59,800 nucleotides of DNA, taken from Curtobacterium luteum. GTDB lineage: Bacteria; Actinomycetota; Actinomycetes; Actinomycetales; Microbacteriaceae. Positions within the stretch are counted from its first letter, which is position 1; every line of letters begins with the position of its first letter. Both the position numbers and the translations under genes were made by a program. The stretch covers positions 1-59,800 of the forward strand of contig NZ_LDQC01000027.1 in the NCBI RefSeq assembly GCF_001475545.1. Direction: 5' to 3'. The notes beneath the pieces were generated by a model. It saw only the letters and a program-made list of their open reading frames with translations. It did not search any database and had not been told where the DNA came from. Of the stretch, positions 1-7,408 are shown in pieces.

Positions 1-543
1 GCCGCCGCTGCCGGGACCACCCTCGCAGCCGTGGTCGAGCAGCTCAAGTCCCTGACCGCGCAGCTCGTGCCGACGTCGGAGACCTACGCCGCGGTCGCCG
101 TCGCTGCCGAGGGTTCCGGCGGGCGGGACGTCGACGTGGTCCGGCTGGCCCTGCAGGACCGTTCCGCCGTCGCCGCCCGGAAGCAGGCCGAGAAGCCCGA
201 GCCCGAGGAGACCGGCGTCGTCATCGACATCTCCCGCAAGCGGGTCACCCTCGACGGCGAGCCGGCTCCGCTGACCTACAAGGAGTTCGAGCTGCTGCAG
301 TTCCTCGTCCTCCGCGAGGGCAGGACCGTCGACCGCTCGGCGATCATCGACGGACTCTGGTCCGACGGCGAGGACGAGACGCCGAACGAGCGCACCATCG
401 ACGTTCACGTGCGGCGGCTGCGGTCGAAGCTCGGTGCGTTCGAGGAGATCGTCCGGACGGTGCGCGGCGTCGGCTACCGGTTCGACCGTCACGCCGACGT
501 GGCCGTGCGGTACGCGTCGACGCCGTCGCCGGACCTCTTCTGA
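1..543 (+). CDS. Winged-helix DNA-binding regulator (OmpR/PhoB C-terminal type), 5' end outside window
   Basis: The frame is open to base 1, so the true start may lie before the window; a GTG at 31 is an alternative start. About 180 residues are visible. Residues 80-165 form an OmpR/PhoB-type winged helix: the segment TYKEFELLQFL, then the recognition-helix region ERTIDVHVRRLRSKL and the wing VRTVRGVGYRF are all typical. No receiver domain with a phospho-acceptor Asp is visible upstream, so this is either an orphan winged-helix protein or the tail of an atypical response regulator. Its target genes cannot be read from the sequence. The gene is followed by a long intergenic stretch holding a hairpin array, which would stop its transcript. 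Confidence 0.7.
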   Translation, partial: AAAAGTTLAAVVEQLKSLTAQLVPTSETYAAVAVAAEGSGGRDVDVVRLALQDRSAVAARKQAEKPEPEETGVVIDISRKRVTLDGEPAPLTYKEFELLQFLVLREGRTVDRSAIIDGLWSDGEDETPNERTIDVHVRRLRSKLGAFEEIVRTVRGVGYRFDRHADVAVRYASTPSPDLF

Positions 544-700
544 CGGTTCTGGGCGGGCACATCGACCACTGTGGGTGAACTCGCAGCGAACACGGCATTC
601 CCGGTCTAGCGCGCCGTTACCGCTTCGTTATACAGTCGTCCCCGCAGGCAGTGTTTGCTGTGGCACCGCCTGTGGAATGTGATTGCAGGACACTCTTGGT
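544..700. other. Intergenic stretch with a -10-like box, possible small RNA upstream of the hairpin array
   Basis: No convincing coding frame is present. The stretch is less GC-rich than its surroundings and has a TATACA box at 629-634, with no good -35 hexamer at the right distance. Between this box and the first hairpin (about 706) lie 70 bases with short self-complementary segments (CAGGC with GCCTG). Either the 3' untranslated region of the upstream regulator or a short independent transcript ending in the array would fit. Confidence 0.3.
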
Positions 701-949
701 GCAAGGGAGAGGGCCGGTCGTCTTCGGGCGGCCGGCCCTCGTGCTTTCCGGAACTGCACCCACCACGCAAGGGAGAGGGCCGGTCGTCTTCGGGCGGCCG
801 GCCCTCGTGCTTTCCGGAACTGCACCCACCACGCAAGGGAGAGGGCCGGTCGTCTTCGGGCGGCCGGCCCTCGTGCGTTCCGGAACTGCACCCACCACGC
901 AAGGGAGAGGGCCGGTCGTCTTCGGACGGCCGGCCCTCGTGCTCCCCGG
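701..949. repeat. 66-bp direct repeat x3.8, each unit a UUCG-capped terminator-like hairpin
   Basis: Units start at 701, 767, 833 and 899, with near-perfect identity. Each unit holds a 14-bp stem (GAGGGCCGGTCGTC with GGCGGCCGGCCCTC, two G-U pairs) closed by a TTCG tetraloop, followed by GTGCTTTCC. In the last unit the right arm carries GACGG instead of GGCGG, turning one G-U pair into A-U, so pairing is kept despite the change. The array lies between a regulator that ends at 543 and marR at 1028, so tandem transcription termination is the simplest role. Four near-identical copies is unusual. Confidence 0.9.
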
Positions 950-993
950 AGTGCTCCGGCTGGCGGCGGCGTCCGTCTGTCGGGCGTCGTCGG

Positions 994-999
994 TAGGGT
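994..999 (+). promoter_or_regulatory. -10 box (TAGGGT) upstream of marR
   Basis: The hexamer TAGGGT sits 28 bases before the GTG start of the MarR gene, between the hairpin array and the GGAGGGAG ribosome binding site. Its position fits a sigma-70-type -10 element of the marR-phrB-hydrolase operon. No clear -35 hexamer is seen. Confidence 0.4.
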
Positions 1000-1027
1000 T
1001 GGGCGACGGACCGGAGGGAGCAGCAAG

Positions 1028-1510
1028 GTGAGCGACAAGGCCACTGCGGTCACGGCATGGGAGGCCCTCTTCCGTGCCCAGGTGCAGGTGATGCGGAACC
1101 TCAACGCGGAGTTCCCCGGCGGCGAGATCTCGTTCAACGAGTACGACGTCTGCTTCAACCTCTCCACCCAACCGGGCCGACGATCGCGGATGCGCGACCT
1201 CACCGGGCACCTCCTCCTCACCCAGCCGAGCGTGAGCCGGCTCGTCGACCGCCTGGCCGCGCGCGGCATCGTCGAGAAGCAGCCCGACCCCACCGACGCG
1301 CGGGGGGTCTACGTCGCGCTCACCCCGCACGGGTTCGACGTCTACCGCGCGGTCGCGGTGCAGCACGCCGCGAGCATCGCTGCGCAGCTCGGCGCCGGGC
1401 TCACCGAGGGCGAGCTCCGCACCCTCACGGAGCTCTGCACGAAGGTCCGCCGGGCAGCCGGCAGCGGTGTCCCAGCACGACGTCCGTCCCCCGACACGGC
1501 CTCCGTGTGA
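1028..1510 (+). CDS. MarR-family transcriptional regulator
   Basis: The GTG start at 1028 was chosen because GGAGGGAG lies 8 bases before it; 160 residues result, the usual MarR length. The winged helix spans about residues 50-110, with LLLTQPSVSRLVDRLAARG as the recognition region, followed by the wing DARGVYVALTPHG. Flanking helices would form the dimer interface. MarR proteins are ligand-responsive dimeric repressors that often control neighbouring genes. The stop codon overlaps the photolyase start by four bases (GTGA), so the two are co-transcribed and probably translationally coupled. The ligand is unknown; pairing with a photolyase suggests a stress or oxidant signal, but that is inference. 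Confidence 0.85.
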   Translation: MSDKATAVTAWEALFRAQVQVMRNLNAEFPGGEISFNEYDVCFNLSTQPGRRSRMRDLTGHLLLTQPSVSRLVDRLAARGIVEKQPDPTDARGVYVALTPHGFDVYRAVAVQHAASIAAQLGAGLTEGELRTLTELCTKVRRAAGSGVPARRPSPDTASV

Positions 1511-2856
1511 CCGGCGCGATCGTCTGGCTCCGCGACGACCTCCGGCTCGCGGACAACCCGGCACTCCGGGCGGGCATCGACCACGGCGGGACACTCACGG
1601 TCGTCTACGTCCTCGACGACGAGTCCGCCGGCGTCCGGACGATCGGCGCCGCGGCTCGGTGGTGGCTCCACCACTCGCTGACGGCGCTCGACGGCGCACT
1701 CCGGGAGCGCGGGTCACGACTGGTCCTCCGTCGCGGTGCCGCGGCCGACGTCGTCGACATGCTCGTCGCCGAGACCGGGGCGGACGCCGTGTTCTGGAAC
1801 CGCCGCTACGGTAACGCAGAGCGCGAGATCGACGCCGGCATCAAGTCCGCCCTCCACGAGCACGGCGTCGAGGCGCACAGCTTCGCCGCGAACCTGCTCT
1901 GGGAGCCGTGGACGGTCACGACGGGTCAGGGCCAGCCCTTCAAGGTCTTCACACCCTTCTGGCGTGCAGCGCAGGCGATGCCGGAGCCACGGCACCCGCT
2001 CCCGAAGCCGCGCGACCTCCCGGCTCCGACGGACGTCACTGGCGACGACCTCGACGACTGGGCGCTCCTGCCGACGAAGCCGGACTGGGCCGCCGGACTC
2101 CGCGACGCCTGGACACCCGGCGAACTCGGCGCACACCGTCGCCTCGAGCACTTCGTGGAGCACGCCCTCGAGGACTACGACCAGCGCGACGAACCGTCGA
2201 TGGACGCCACGAGCGGCCTCTCCCCGCACCTGCGATGGGGCGAGATCAGCCCGTACCAGGTGTGGCACCGCCTGCACGGGGAGCTCGAGCCGTCGCAGCG
2301 GCAACAGGCGCCGGCGTTCCTCCGGCAGCTGGCCTGGCGCGAGTTCAACTGGAACGAGTACTTCCACTGCGAGGACATCGCGACGGTGAACGTCCGTCGT
2401 GAGTTCGATGCCTTCCCGTGGCGCGACGCCCCCGAGGCCGAGCTCGACGCGTGGCGGACCGGCACGACGGGGTTCGACCTCGTCGACGCCGGCATGCGGG
2501 AACTCTGGCACACCGGTGCGATGCACAACCGGGTGCGCCTGGCGGCCGGCAGCTTCCTCGTGAAGAACCTGCTCGTGGACTGGCGCGTGGGTGAGCAGTG
2601 GTTCTGGGACACCCTCGTCGACGCGGACGCCGCGAACAACCCGGGCAACTGGCAGTGGGTGGCGGGATCGGGCTTCGACGCGGCGCCGTACTTCCGGGTG
2701 TTCAACCCGGAGCGCCAGCTCGAGCGCTTCGACCCGCACCGCGAGTACGTCCGACGCTGGGTCCCCGCGGACGAGGAGCGGCCGGAACCGATCGTCGACC
2801 TCAAGGCGACCCGGCAGCGGGCGCTCGACGCCTACGACCGGATGCGCCGCTCGTGA
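1507..2856 (+). CDS. phrB: Deoxyribodipyrimidine photolyase (CPD photolyase, class I)
   Basis: Light-driven repair of cyclobutane pyrimidine dimers. The 449-residue protein has the N-terminal alpha/beta antenna domain (IVWLRDDLRLADNPAL at the start) and a helical FAD-binding domain from about residue 200. Visible hallmarks are SGLSPHLRWGEISP near 237, WREFNWNEY near 280 and the region around NNPGNWQW near 380, which carries the conserved Asn and Trp residues around flavin and substrate. The GTG start overlaps the marR stop and avoids a long unsupported extension in the same frame. The next gene overlaps its stop by four bases, making a three-gene operon. A cryptochrome cannot be excluded, but bacterial PhrB is far more likely. 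Confidence 0.93.
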   Translation: MTGAIVWLRDDLRLADNPALRAGIDHGGTLTVVYVLDDESAGVRTIGAAARWWLHHSLTALDGALRERGSRLVLRRGAAADVVDMLVAETGADAVFWNRRYGNAEREIDAGIKSALHEHGVEAHSFAANLLWEPWTVTTGQGQPFKVFTPFWRAAQAMPEPRHPLPKPRDLPAPTDVTGDDLDDWALLPTKPDWAAGLRDAWTPGELGAHRRLEHFVEHALEDYDQRDEPSMDATSGLSPHLRWGEISPYQVWHRLHGELEPSQRQQAPAFLRQLAWREFNWNEYFHCEDIATVNVRREFDAFPWRDAPEAELDAWRTGTTGFDLVDAGMRELWHTGAMHNRVRLAAGSFLVKNLLVDWRVGEQWFWDTLVDADAANNPGNWQWVAGSGFDAAPYFRVFNPERQLERFDPHREYVRRWVPADEERPEPIVDLKATRQRALDAYDRMRRS

Positions 2857-4289
2857 CCTCGGCGGAGGTCGTCGCCCGGGTCGACGCGGTCTTCGCAGAC
2901 CGTGTGGCGCGTGGTGTCGCACCGAGCTCGGTCTGGGGCGTCTTCGACCCGAGCGGGCTCGTTGCGTCGGGCGGGCACGGCGACCGTGGTGACGGCACCG
3001 CACCCGATGTCTCGACGGTCTACCGGATCGCGTCGTGCACGAAGAGCGTGACGGCGGCGACCCTGCTCACCCTCGTCGCCGACGGCCGCCTCGACCTCGA
3101 CACAACGGTGACCGAGTTCGTCCCGGCGTTCCGCGTGGTCCGGCTCCCGACGCCGGACTCCCCCGTGCCCACCGTCCGGATGCTGATGACCATGTCCGCC
3201 GGGTTCCCCACCGACGACCCCTGGGCGGACCGTCAGGAGTCCATCAGCGACGCCGAGCTCGACGCGGTGCTCGCTGACGGCCTGCTGTTCGACAGCGTCC
3301 CCGGCACCGGCTTCGCCTACTCGAACCTCGGCTACGCCCTGCTCGGTCGGGTCGTCGCGGTCGCGTCCGGGACGCCCTACACGACCGCTGCGAGGGACCG
3401 GGTGCTCCGCCCGCTCGGACTGCACGACACGGTGTTCTCCGCCGCCGACTCGGACCGCTTCGTCGTGACCGGGGTCCGACCGCACGCCGGCACGTGGGAA
3501 CCCCTGCCACTGACCGGCCCCGGCGCGTTCTCGTCCATCGGAGGGCTGTTCTCGACCGTCTCGGACCTGGCTCGGTGGGGTGGTCACCTGGCGTCGGCGT
3601 TCTCCGACCAGCCCGAGTCCGGGCCCGTGTCACCGGCCGACCGACGGCTCATGCAGCAGGCGATGCGGGTCGTCCCACCGGTCGTCGTCCCGGGTTCGAC
3701 CCGTCCGACCGCGTACGGGTTCGGTCTCTTCGTCGAGCAGGACGACCGTCACGGTCCGATCGCCTCGCACTCCGGCGGCTACCCGGGCTTCTCCGCCCAC
3801 ATGCGGTGGTCCACCCGGCACGGCATCGGCATCGTCGCGTTCGAGAACGCGACGCAGGCCAAGGTGTCACAGGCCGCCACCGAGGCCCTCGACCTCGTGC
3901 TCGACGCGCGCGAGGGCACGCCCCGGCGATCCGCGCGGCCTCCGGTCGGGGACGACGTCGCGGTGCTGCCGCAGACCCGCGACGCCCAGCGCCTCGTCTC
4001 CACGCTCCTCGCCGCGTGGGACGACGCCCTCGCCGAACGGGTCCTCTCGCCCAACGTCGCACTCGACGAACCCTACGAGCGCCGGCGTCGACAGCTGGCC
4101 GAGGCAGCCGCTGCCGTCGGCGCCGACCTCGCAGCGGCGCCGGTCGAGGAGCGCTCGGTCGCGCCGACGCACCTCCGGTGGTGGTTGCCCGGCACGAGTG
4201 GTCGGCTGCGGGTCGAGATCCGACTCGCGCCGCTCGCCGTCGGCCTCGTGCAGACGATGACGGTGACGGCCGAGCCGAACGAGGCCTGA
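2853..4289 (+). CDS. Serine hydrolase, beta-lactamase/class C-like (DD-peptidase fold)
   Basis: A 478-residue member of the beta-lactamase-related serine hydrolases (Pfam Beta-lactamase family). The catalytic SxxK is SCTK at about residue 61, the second motif is YSN in GFAYSNLGYALLG near 155, and the third is HSGG near 305. No signal peptide is evident at the chosen GTG start, so it may be cytosolic. About 120 residues follow the catalytic domain, as in esterase/EstB-like or D-aminopeptidase-like relatives. Substrate (ester, peptide or beta-lactam) cannot be told from motifs. The start overlaps the phrB stop by four bases; coupling with photolyase has no obvious biochemical link. Confidence 0.85.
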   Translation: MTSAEVVARVDAVFADRVARGVAPSSVWGVFDPSGLVASGGHGDRGDGTAPDVSTVYRIASCTKSVTAATLLTLVADGRLDLDTTVTEFVPAFRVVRLPTPDSPVPTVRMLMTMSAGFPTDDPWADRQESISDAELDAVLADGLLFDSVPGTGFAYSNLGYALLGRVVAVASGTPYTTAARDRVLRPLGLHDTVFSAADSDRFVVTGVRPHAGTWEPLPLTGPGAFSSIGGLFSTVSDLARWGGHLASAFSDQPESGPVSPADRRLMQQAMRVVPPVVVPGSTRPTAYGFGLFVEQDDRHGPIASHSGGYPGFSAHMRWSTRHGIGIVAFENATQAKVSQAATEALDLVLDAREGTPRRSARPPVGDDVAVLPQTRDAQRLVSTLLAAWDDALAERVLSPNVALDEPYERRRRQLAEAAAAVGADLAAAPVEERSVAPTHLRWWLPGTSGRLRVEIRLAPLAVGLVQTMTVTAEPNEA

Positions 4290-4303
4290 GCAGCGGTCGC
4301 AGG

Positions 4304-5278
4304 TCAGACCGGCGGACGCCCACCCACGAACCCGAGCGCCCGCGCAGCGACGCGGCCCCCTTCCCGCGCGGCCGAACCGATCCGCACCGGGTCGGTCGCC
4401 CAGGCACGGAGGAACCCCGCGGCGAAGGCGTCCCCCGCCCCGAGCGTGTCGACGACCGTCGCCGGCGTGGCCGCCACGCGCTGGGGAGTCCGCCCGGGTC
4501 GCCCGACGAGTGCCCCGTCGGCGCCGACCGTGACGACGACCAGCGGGACGTGTTCGGTGAGCCGCCGGATGCCCTCGCGGAGGTCGGCGGCCCCGGTGAG
4601 CGCCAGGGCTTCCGCACGTCCGGGGAACAGCACGTCGACACCGGCGAGGGCATCGAGGAACGCCGGGGCACCGACCGCCCGGACGACCGCCGGCGACGAC
4701 GGGTCGAGTGACACCCGGGCCGTTCCGGAGCGGGCGCACGCGACGAGTTCGGCGAGTCGGCCCGCGCCGCCGCCGGACAGCATCCCCGCACCGGTCAGGT
4801 GCACGATGTCCGCGCGGGCGACGAGGTCGGCCGGCACGTCGTCCGCCGACAGCACGCCCGCGGCAGCCGGGTCGGACATCGCCGTGCGCCCGCCGCTGTT
4901 CCGCACCGACACCTCGGTCCCGGTGCTCGACCGTGCGTCGTACCGGATGTGGGGACGGACACCGGCGTCCTCGAGACCCCGCTCGTGTCGGTGCACGTCG
5001 TCGACGCCCACCCGGGCCACGAGGTCGACCTCGGCTCCGAGCCACCCGAGCCACGTCGCGGTGTTCCCGCCAGCGCCGACCGTTCGGTGGCGGATGGTGG
5101 CCGCCGGGTCGTGGACGCCCATGGTGTCCGCGGTGGTGTGCACGAGGATGCCGTCGAGGACGTCGCCGATGACCAGGAACCGTTTCCCGGCGCCCCGGCG
5201 CCGTCCACGGTCAGCCGGCAACGCCCGCCGCGTCGCGGACGTCAGTGGCGGCACAGGGTGCTCGTGGGACGTGGACAT
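4304..5278 (-). CDS. PfkB-family carbohydrate/nucleoside kinase
   Basis: ATP-dependent sugar kinase of the ribokinase fold, 324 residues. The first PfkB signature region is GAGGNTATWLGWLG near residue 66, and the second is DTLGAGDAFAAGF near 276, whose Asp is the catalytic base and whose GAGD forms the anion hole. The substrate is not recognisable; ribokinase-like and sugar-acid kinases are both possible. The ATG at 5278 is preceded on the minus strand by TACACT with 7 intervening bases, so the transcript is probably leaderless. It is divergent from a TetR gene (start 5421) across about 140 bp, which could regulate it. Confidence 0.85.
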   Translation of the reverse strand: MSTSHEHPVPPLTSATRRALPADRGRRRGAGKRFLVIGDVLDGILVHTTADTMGVHDPAATIRHRTVGAGGNTATWLGWLGAEVDLVARVGVDDVHRHERGLEDAGVRPHIRYDARSSTGTEVSVRNSGGRTAMSDPAAAGVLSADDVPADLVARADIVHLTGAGMLSGGGAGRLAELVACARSGTARVSLDPSSPAVVRAVGAPAFLDALAGVDVLFPGRAEALALTGAADLREGIRRLTEHVPLVVVTVGADGALVGRPGRTPQRVAATPATVVDTLGAGDAFAAGFLRAWATDPVRIGSAAREGGRVAARALGFVGGRPPV

Positions 5279-5285
5279 CGCCCCC

Positions 5286-5291
5286 AGTGTA
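5286..5291 (-). promoter_or_regulatory. -10 box of a leaderless transcript for the PfkB kinase
   Basis: On the minus strand TACACT is followed by seven bases and then the ATG at 5278. This geometry places the transcription start at or next to the start codon, typical for actinobacterial leaderless mRNAs. No Shine-Dalgarno sequence is present. Confidence 0.55.
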
Positions 5292-5420
5292 CGTGGAGCC
5301 GAGCATTGCTCCGCTTTCCTCGCAGGTCACACAGGATCCGACTGGCCGAACACATTGCACGTACGGTAATATTTCTTCTGGTCGCACACCGCGGCCGTGC
5401 CATCCGTCCCGGAGGACCCC

Positions 5421-5996
5421 GTGCCCAGGAAGCCCGATCCCACGCTCAAGCCCGCGATCATCGAGAAGGTCACCGAGCACCTGCACGACACCAAGCTCGA
5501 GGCGGTCTCGGTCCGGAGCCTCGGGCGGGTCCTCGGGACGAGCGCCTACCCGATCGTCTACCACTTCGGGTCGCGCGAGGCCCTCATCGACGCCGTCGTC
5601 GAGCACCTCGACCGGGACCTCGCCCACGTCCAGCTCCTCCCCGATGCCGACGGCACTGCCCTCCGCGACTGGCTGGTCACGGTGTTCGGCGGGCTCACGC
5701 ATCGCGAACGTTCCCTCGCAGCACGGCTCACCTTCGAGCTCGGCGCGGTCGAGACCCTCGACGGACGGGAGCGCGAGCGCCTCGTGCACCGTGGGCACCT
5801 CGCCTCGGTCGCCGCCTGGTGCACCACCCACGGCTACGCGACGGCCCACGCCGAGCTGGCAGCGAGCGAGGCGATCTGCGCCGCGCGGGGCGTCCAGTGG
5901 GCAGCGCTCGTCGACCCCGACGGCACCGACGTCGACGGCGCGCTGCGCGCGATCGGCGGGCGACTCTCCGAGGCAGCGCCGCTCCCCGCCGCGTAG
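5421..5996 (+). CDS. TetR-family transcriptional regulator
   Basis: A 191-residue regulator. GTG at 5421 is preferred since GGAGGA lies just upstream. The N-terminal helix-turn-helix covers about residues 10-58, with AVSVRSLGRVLGTSAYPIVYHFGSREAL split across the motif: the recognition helix ends in PIVYHFGSRE, the typical TetR YxxFxxK-like element with Arg in place of Lys. The C-terminal ligand domain is not recognisable. It is divergent from the PfkB kinase, and may regulate it or itself. It ends just before a strong bidirectional terminator shared with the convergent sodA. Confidence 0.85.
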   Translation: MPRKPDPTLKPAIIEKVTEHLHDTKLEAVSVRSLGRVLGTSAYPIVYHFGSREALIDAVVEHLDRDLAHVQLLPDADGTALRDWLVTVFGGLTHRERSLAARLTFELGAVETLDGRERERLVHRGHLASVAAWCTTHGYATAHAELAASEAICAARGVQWAALVDPDGTDVDGALRAIGGRLSEAAPLPAA

Positions 5997-6030
5997 GGCG
6001 GCCCCGGGGCGCGGTCGACTGCCCCACAGA

Positions 6031-6074
6031 CGGACTGGAGGCGCGGTGCCAGCCGGCACCGCGCCTCCAGTCCG
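6031..6074. terminator. Perfect 20-bp-stem bidirectional terminator between tetR and sodA
   Basis: CGGACTGGAGGCGCGGTGCC at 6031-6050 is followed by AGCC and then its exact reverse complement at 6055-6074. It sits between two convergent genes (stops at 5996 and 6110), the expected place for a shared terminator. No T-run follows. It belongs to the same GGAGGC hairpin family as the elements at 19220-19263 and 49861-49904. Confidence 0.85.
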
Positions 6075-6109
6075 ATCCGGATCGCGTCACGCGACCCGCT
6101 GCACCCGAC

Positions 6110-6724
6110 TCAGAGCGTGACGAAGCTCTGCGACTTCGCGTTCGCGAAGCGCGCGGCCACGTTCTCCCAGTCGACGATGTTCCACACGGCCTTGACGTAG
6201 TCCGCCTTGACGTTGAGGTAGTCGAGGTAGAACGCGTGCTCCCACATGTCGAGCATGAAGATCGGCACGACGCCCAGGGGCACGTTGGCCTGCTGGTCGA
6301 AGAGCTGGAACGTGGTGAGCTTCTGGCCGACCTGGTCCCACGCGAGCACCGACCAGCCGGAACCCTGGATGCCGGTCGCGACGGCGGTGAACTGCGCCTG
6401 GAACTTCTCGAACGAGCCGAAGAACTCGTCGATCGCCGCGGCGAGCTCACCCTCCGGGACCTTCGTGTCCGGGCCGAGGTTGGTCCAGAAGATCGAGTGG
6501 TTGACGTGGCCACCGAGGTTGAACGCGAGGTCCTTCTCGAGCTTGTTCACGTTCGCCAGGTTGCCCGACTCGCGGGCCTCGGCGAGCTGCTCGAGCGCGG
6601 TGTTGGCGCCCGTCACGTAGGTCTGGTGGTGCTTGTCGTGGTGCAGCTGCATGATCTTGCCGCTGATGTGCGGCTCGAGCGCCGCGTAGTCGTACGGCAG
6701 CTCCGGCAGGGTGTACTCAGCCAT
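6110..6724 (-). CDS. sodA: Superoxide dismutase, Mn/Fe type
   Basis: Dismutates superoxide to oxygen and hydrogen peroxide in the cytosol. The 204-residue protein is a full-length Fe/Mn SOD. Metal ligands are visible as His28 in [11 protein letters not shown], the His of NHSIFW near 76, and Asp159 and His163 in DMWEHAFY. The Gln-rich DQQANVPL segment near 143 is more like Mn than Fe enzymes, so a Mn or cambialistic enzyme is likely. An AAAGGA ribosome binding site precedes the ATG. The flavin reductase gene lies 45 bp upstream on the same strand, so the two may be co-transcribed, a sensible oxidative-stress pairing. Confidence 0.96.
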   Translation of the reverse strand: MAEYTLPELPYDYAALEPHISGKIMQLHHDKHHQTYVTGANTALEQLAEARESGNLANVNKLEKDLAFNLGGHVNHSIFWTNLGPDTKVPEGELAAAIDEFFGSFEKFQAQFTAVATGIQGSGWSVLAWDQVGQKLTTFQLFDQQANVPLGVVPIFMLDMWEHAFYLDYLNVKADYVKAVWNIVDWENVAARFANAKSQSFVTL

Positions 6725-6769
6725 GTGAGGTCCTTTCGATCGGTGGTTGGCGGAACGGTGCTCCGCGGC

Positions 6770-7276
6770 TCACGAGAGCCGGGAACGGTCGGTCAGGGAG
6801 TGGAATTCCCGGTTGTGGTAGACGAGCGGCTCGCCGCGCTCGAGACCGACGACGATGTCGAGGACCTCGGCCACGACGACGGTCGACGAGCCGATCGGCG
6901 TCGTCGAGAGCGGCCGGCACCGGAGCGCGGTCGCGGCACCCGGCAGGTAACGGTCCCCGGAGGGCAGCGTGCCCCAGATCGGGTCGTCCGCGGCGGGGCT
7001 CCCGGTGCTCGCGAACCGCTTGGCCAGCGCGACGCCGAACGAGTCGACGAGGTGCACGACGAAGATCGGCGCGCCGAGGACGACGCCGGCAGACCCGGAG
7101 TTCGTCGACAGCGAGAAGACGAGGACCGGCGGGTCGACCGCGACGCTCGCGACGCTCGACGCGGTGAGCCCGGTCGGGCCGTCGGGCCCCTCGGCGGTGA
7201 TGACGGCGACGCCGGCGGGGTGGCCACGGAAGGCGGACTTGTAGGCCTCGGCGAGGTTCGCGGGCGCGTCGGGCAT
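6770..7276 (-). CDS. Flavin reductase family protein (FMN-binding split barrel)
   Basis: A 168-residue protein of the flavin_reduct family, which use NAD(P)H to reduce free FMN or FAD for partner monooxygenases, or bind FMN themselves. Family landmarks are HPAGVAVITAE near residue 19, TGLTASSVASVAVDPPVLVFSL split around residue 40, and the late SSTVVVAEVLD region. The ATG at 7276 is preferred over one 60 bases upstream, which would add a Thr-rich non-conserved extension. No partner oxygenase lies nearby. The promoter region (7335-7365) has a SoxR/MerR-like 19-bp spacer, suggesting redox or drug induction. Confidence 0.85.
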   Translation of the reverse strand: MPDAPANLAEAYKSAFRGHPAGVAVITAEGPDGPTGLTASSVASVAVDPPVLVFSLSTNSGSAGVVLGAPIFVVHLVDSFGVALAKRFASTGSPAADDPIWGTLPSGDRYLPGAATALRCRPLSTTPIGSSTVVVAEVLDIVVGLERGEPLVYHNREFHSLTDRSRLS

Positions 7277-7334
7277 CGTGGTCGTGGTCGTTCCTGTCGT
7301 CGGGGGTGGACCACGAACATCGCGGCCAGGTCCC

Positions 7335-7365
7335 AACGTAGGACCTGAACCGGGGTTGAGGTCAA
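7335..7365 (-). promoter_or_regulatory. SoxR/MerR-like promoter with 19-bp spacer and internal dyad, upstream of flavin reductase
   Basis: On the minus strand TTGACC (7360-7365) and TACGTT (7335-7340) are separated by 19 bases. The interval is covered by a dyad, on the + strand ACCTGAACCGGGGTTGAGGT (7343-7362), with 8 of 10 positions paired. SoxR boxes follow CCTCAAG...CTTGAGG and MerR-family promoters characteristically have 19-20 bp spacers that the activator untwists. The match is by eye; the regulator itself is not in the window. Confidence 0.5.
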
Positions 7366-7408
7366 CGATTCACAGGTTCCCGCGATCCCGGGCGCGCCGT
7401 GTGTCCCG

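Noticed and set aside
701..949. CRISPR array
   Set aside because: Repeats are directly adjacent with no variable spacers, only 3.8 units, and there are no cas genes.
1057..1506. N-terminal extension of the photolyase frame into marR
   Set aside because: It is the out-of-frame reading of marR; the photolyase fold begins right at the GTG at 1507.
4799..7348. Open frame of about 849 codons on the + strand antisense to PfkB, SOD and flavin reductase genes
   Set aside because: Composition is Arg/Pro/His-rich without domains, and it covers well-recognised genes on both strands; a high-GC shadow frame.
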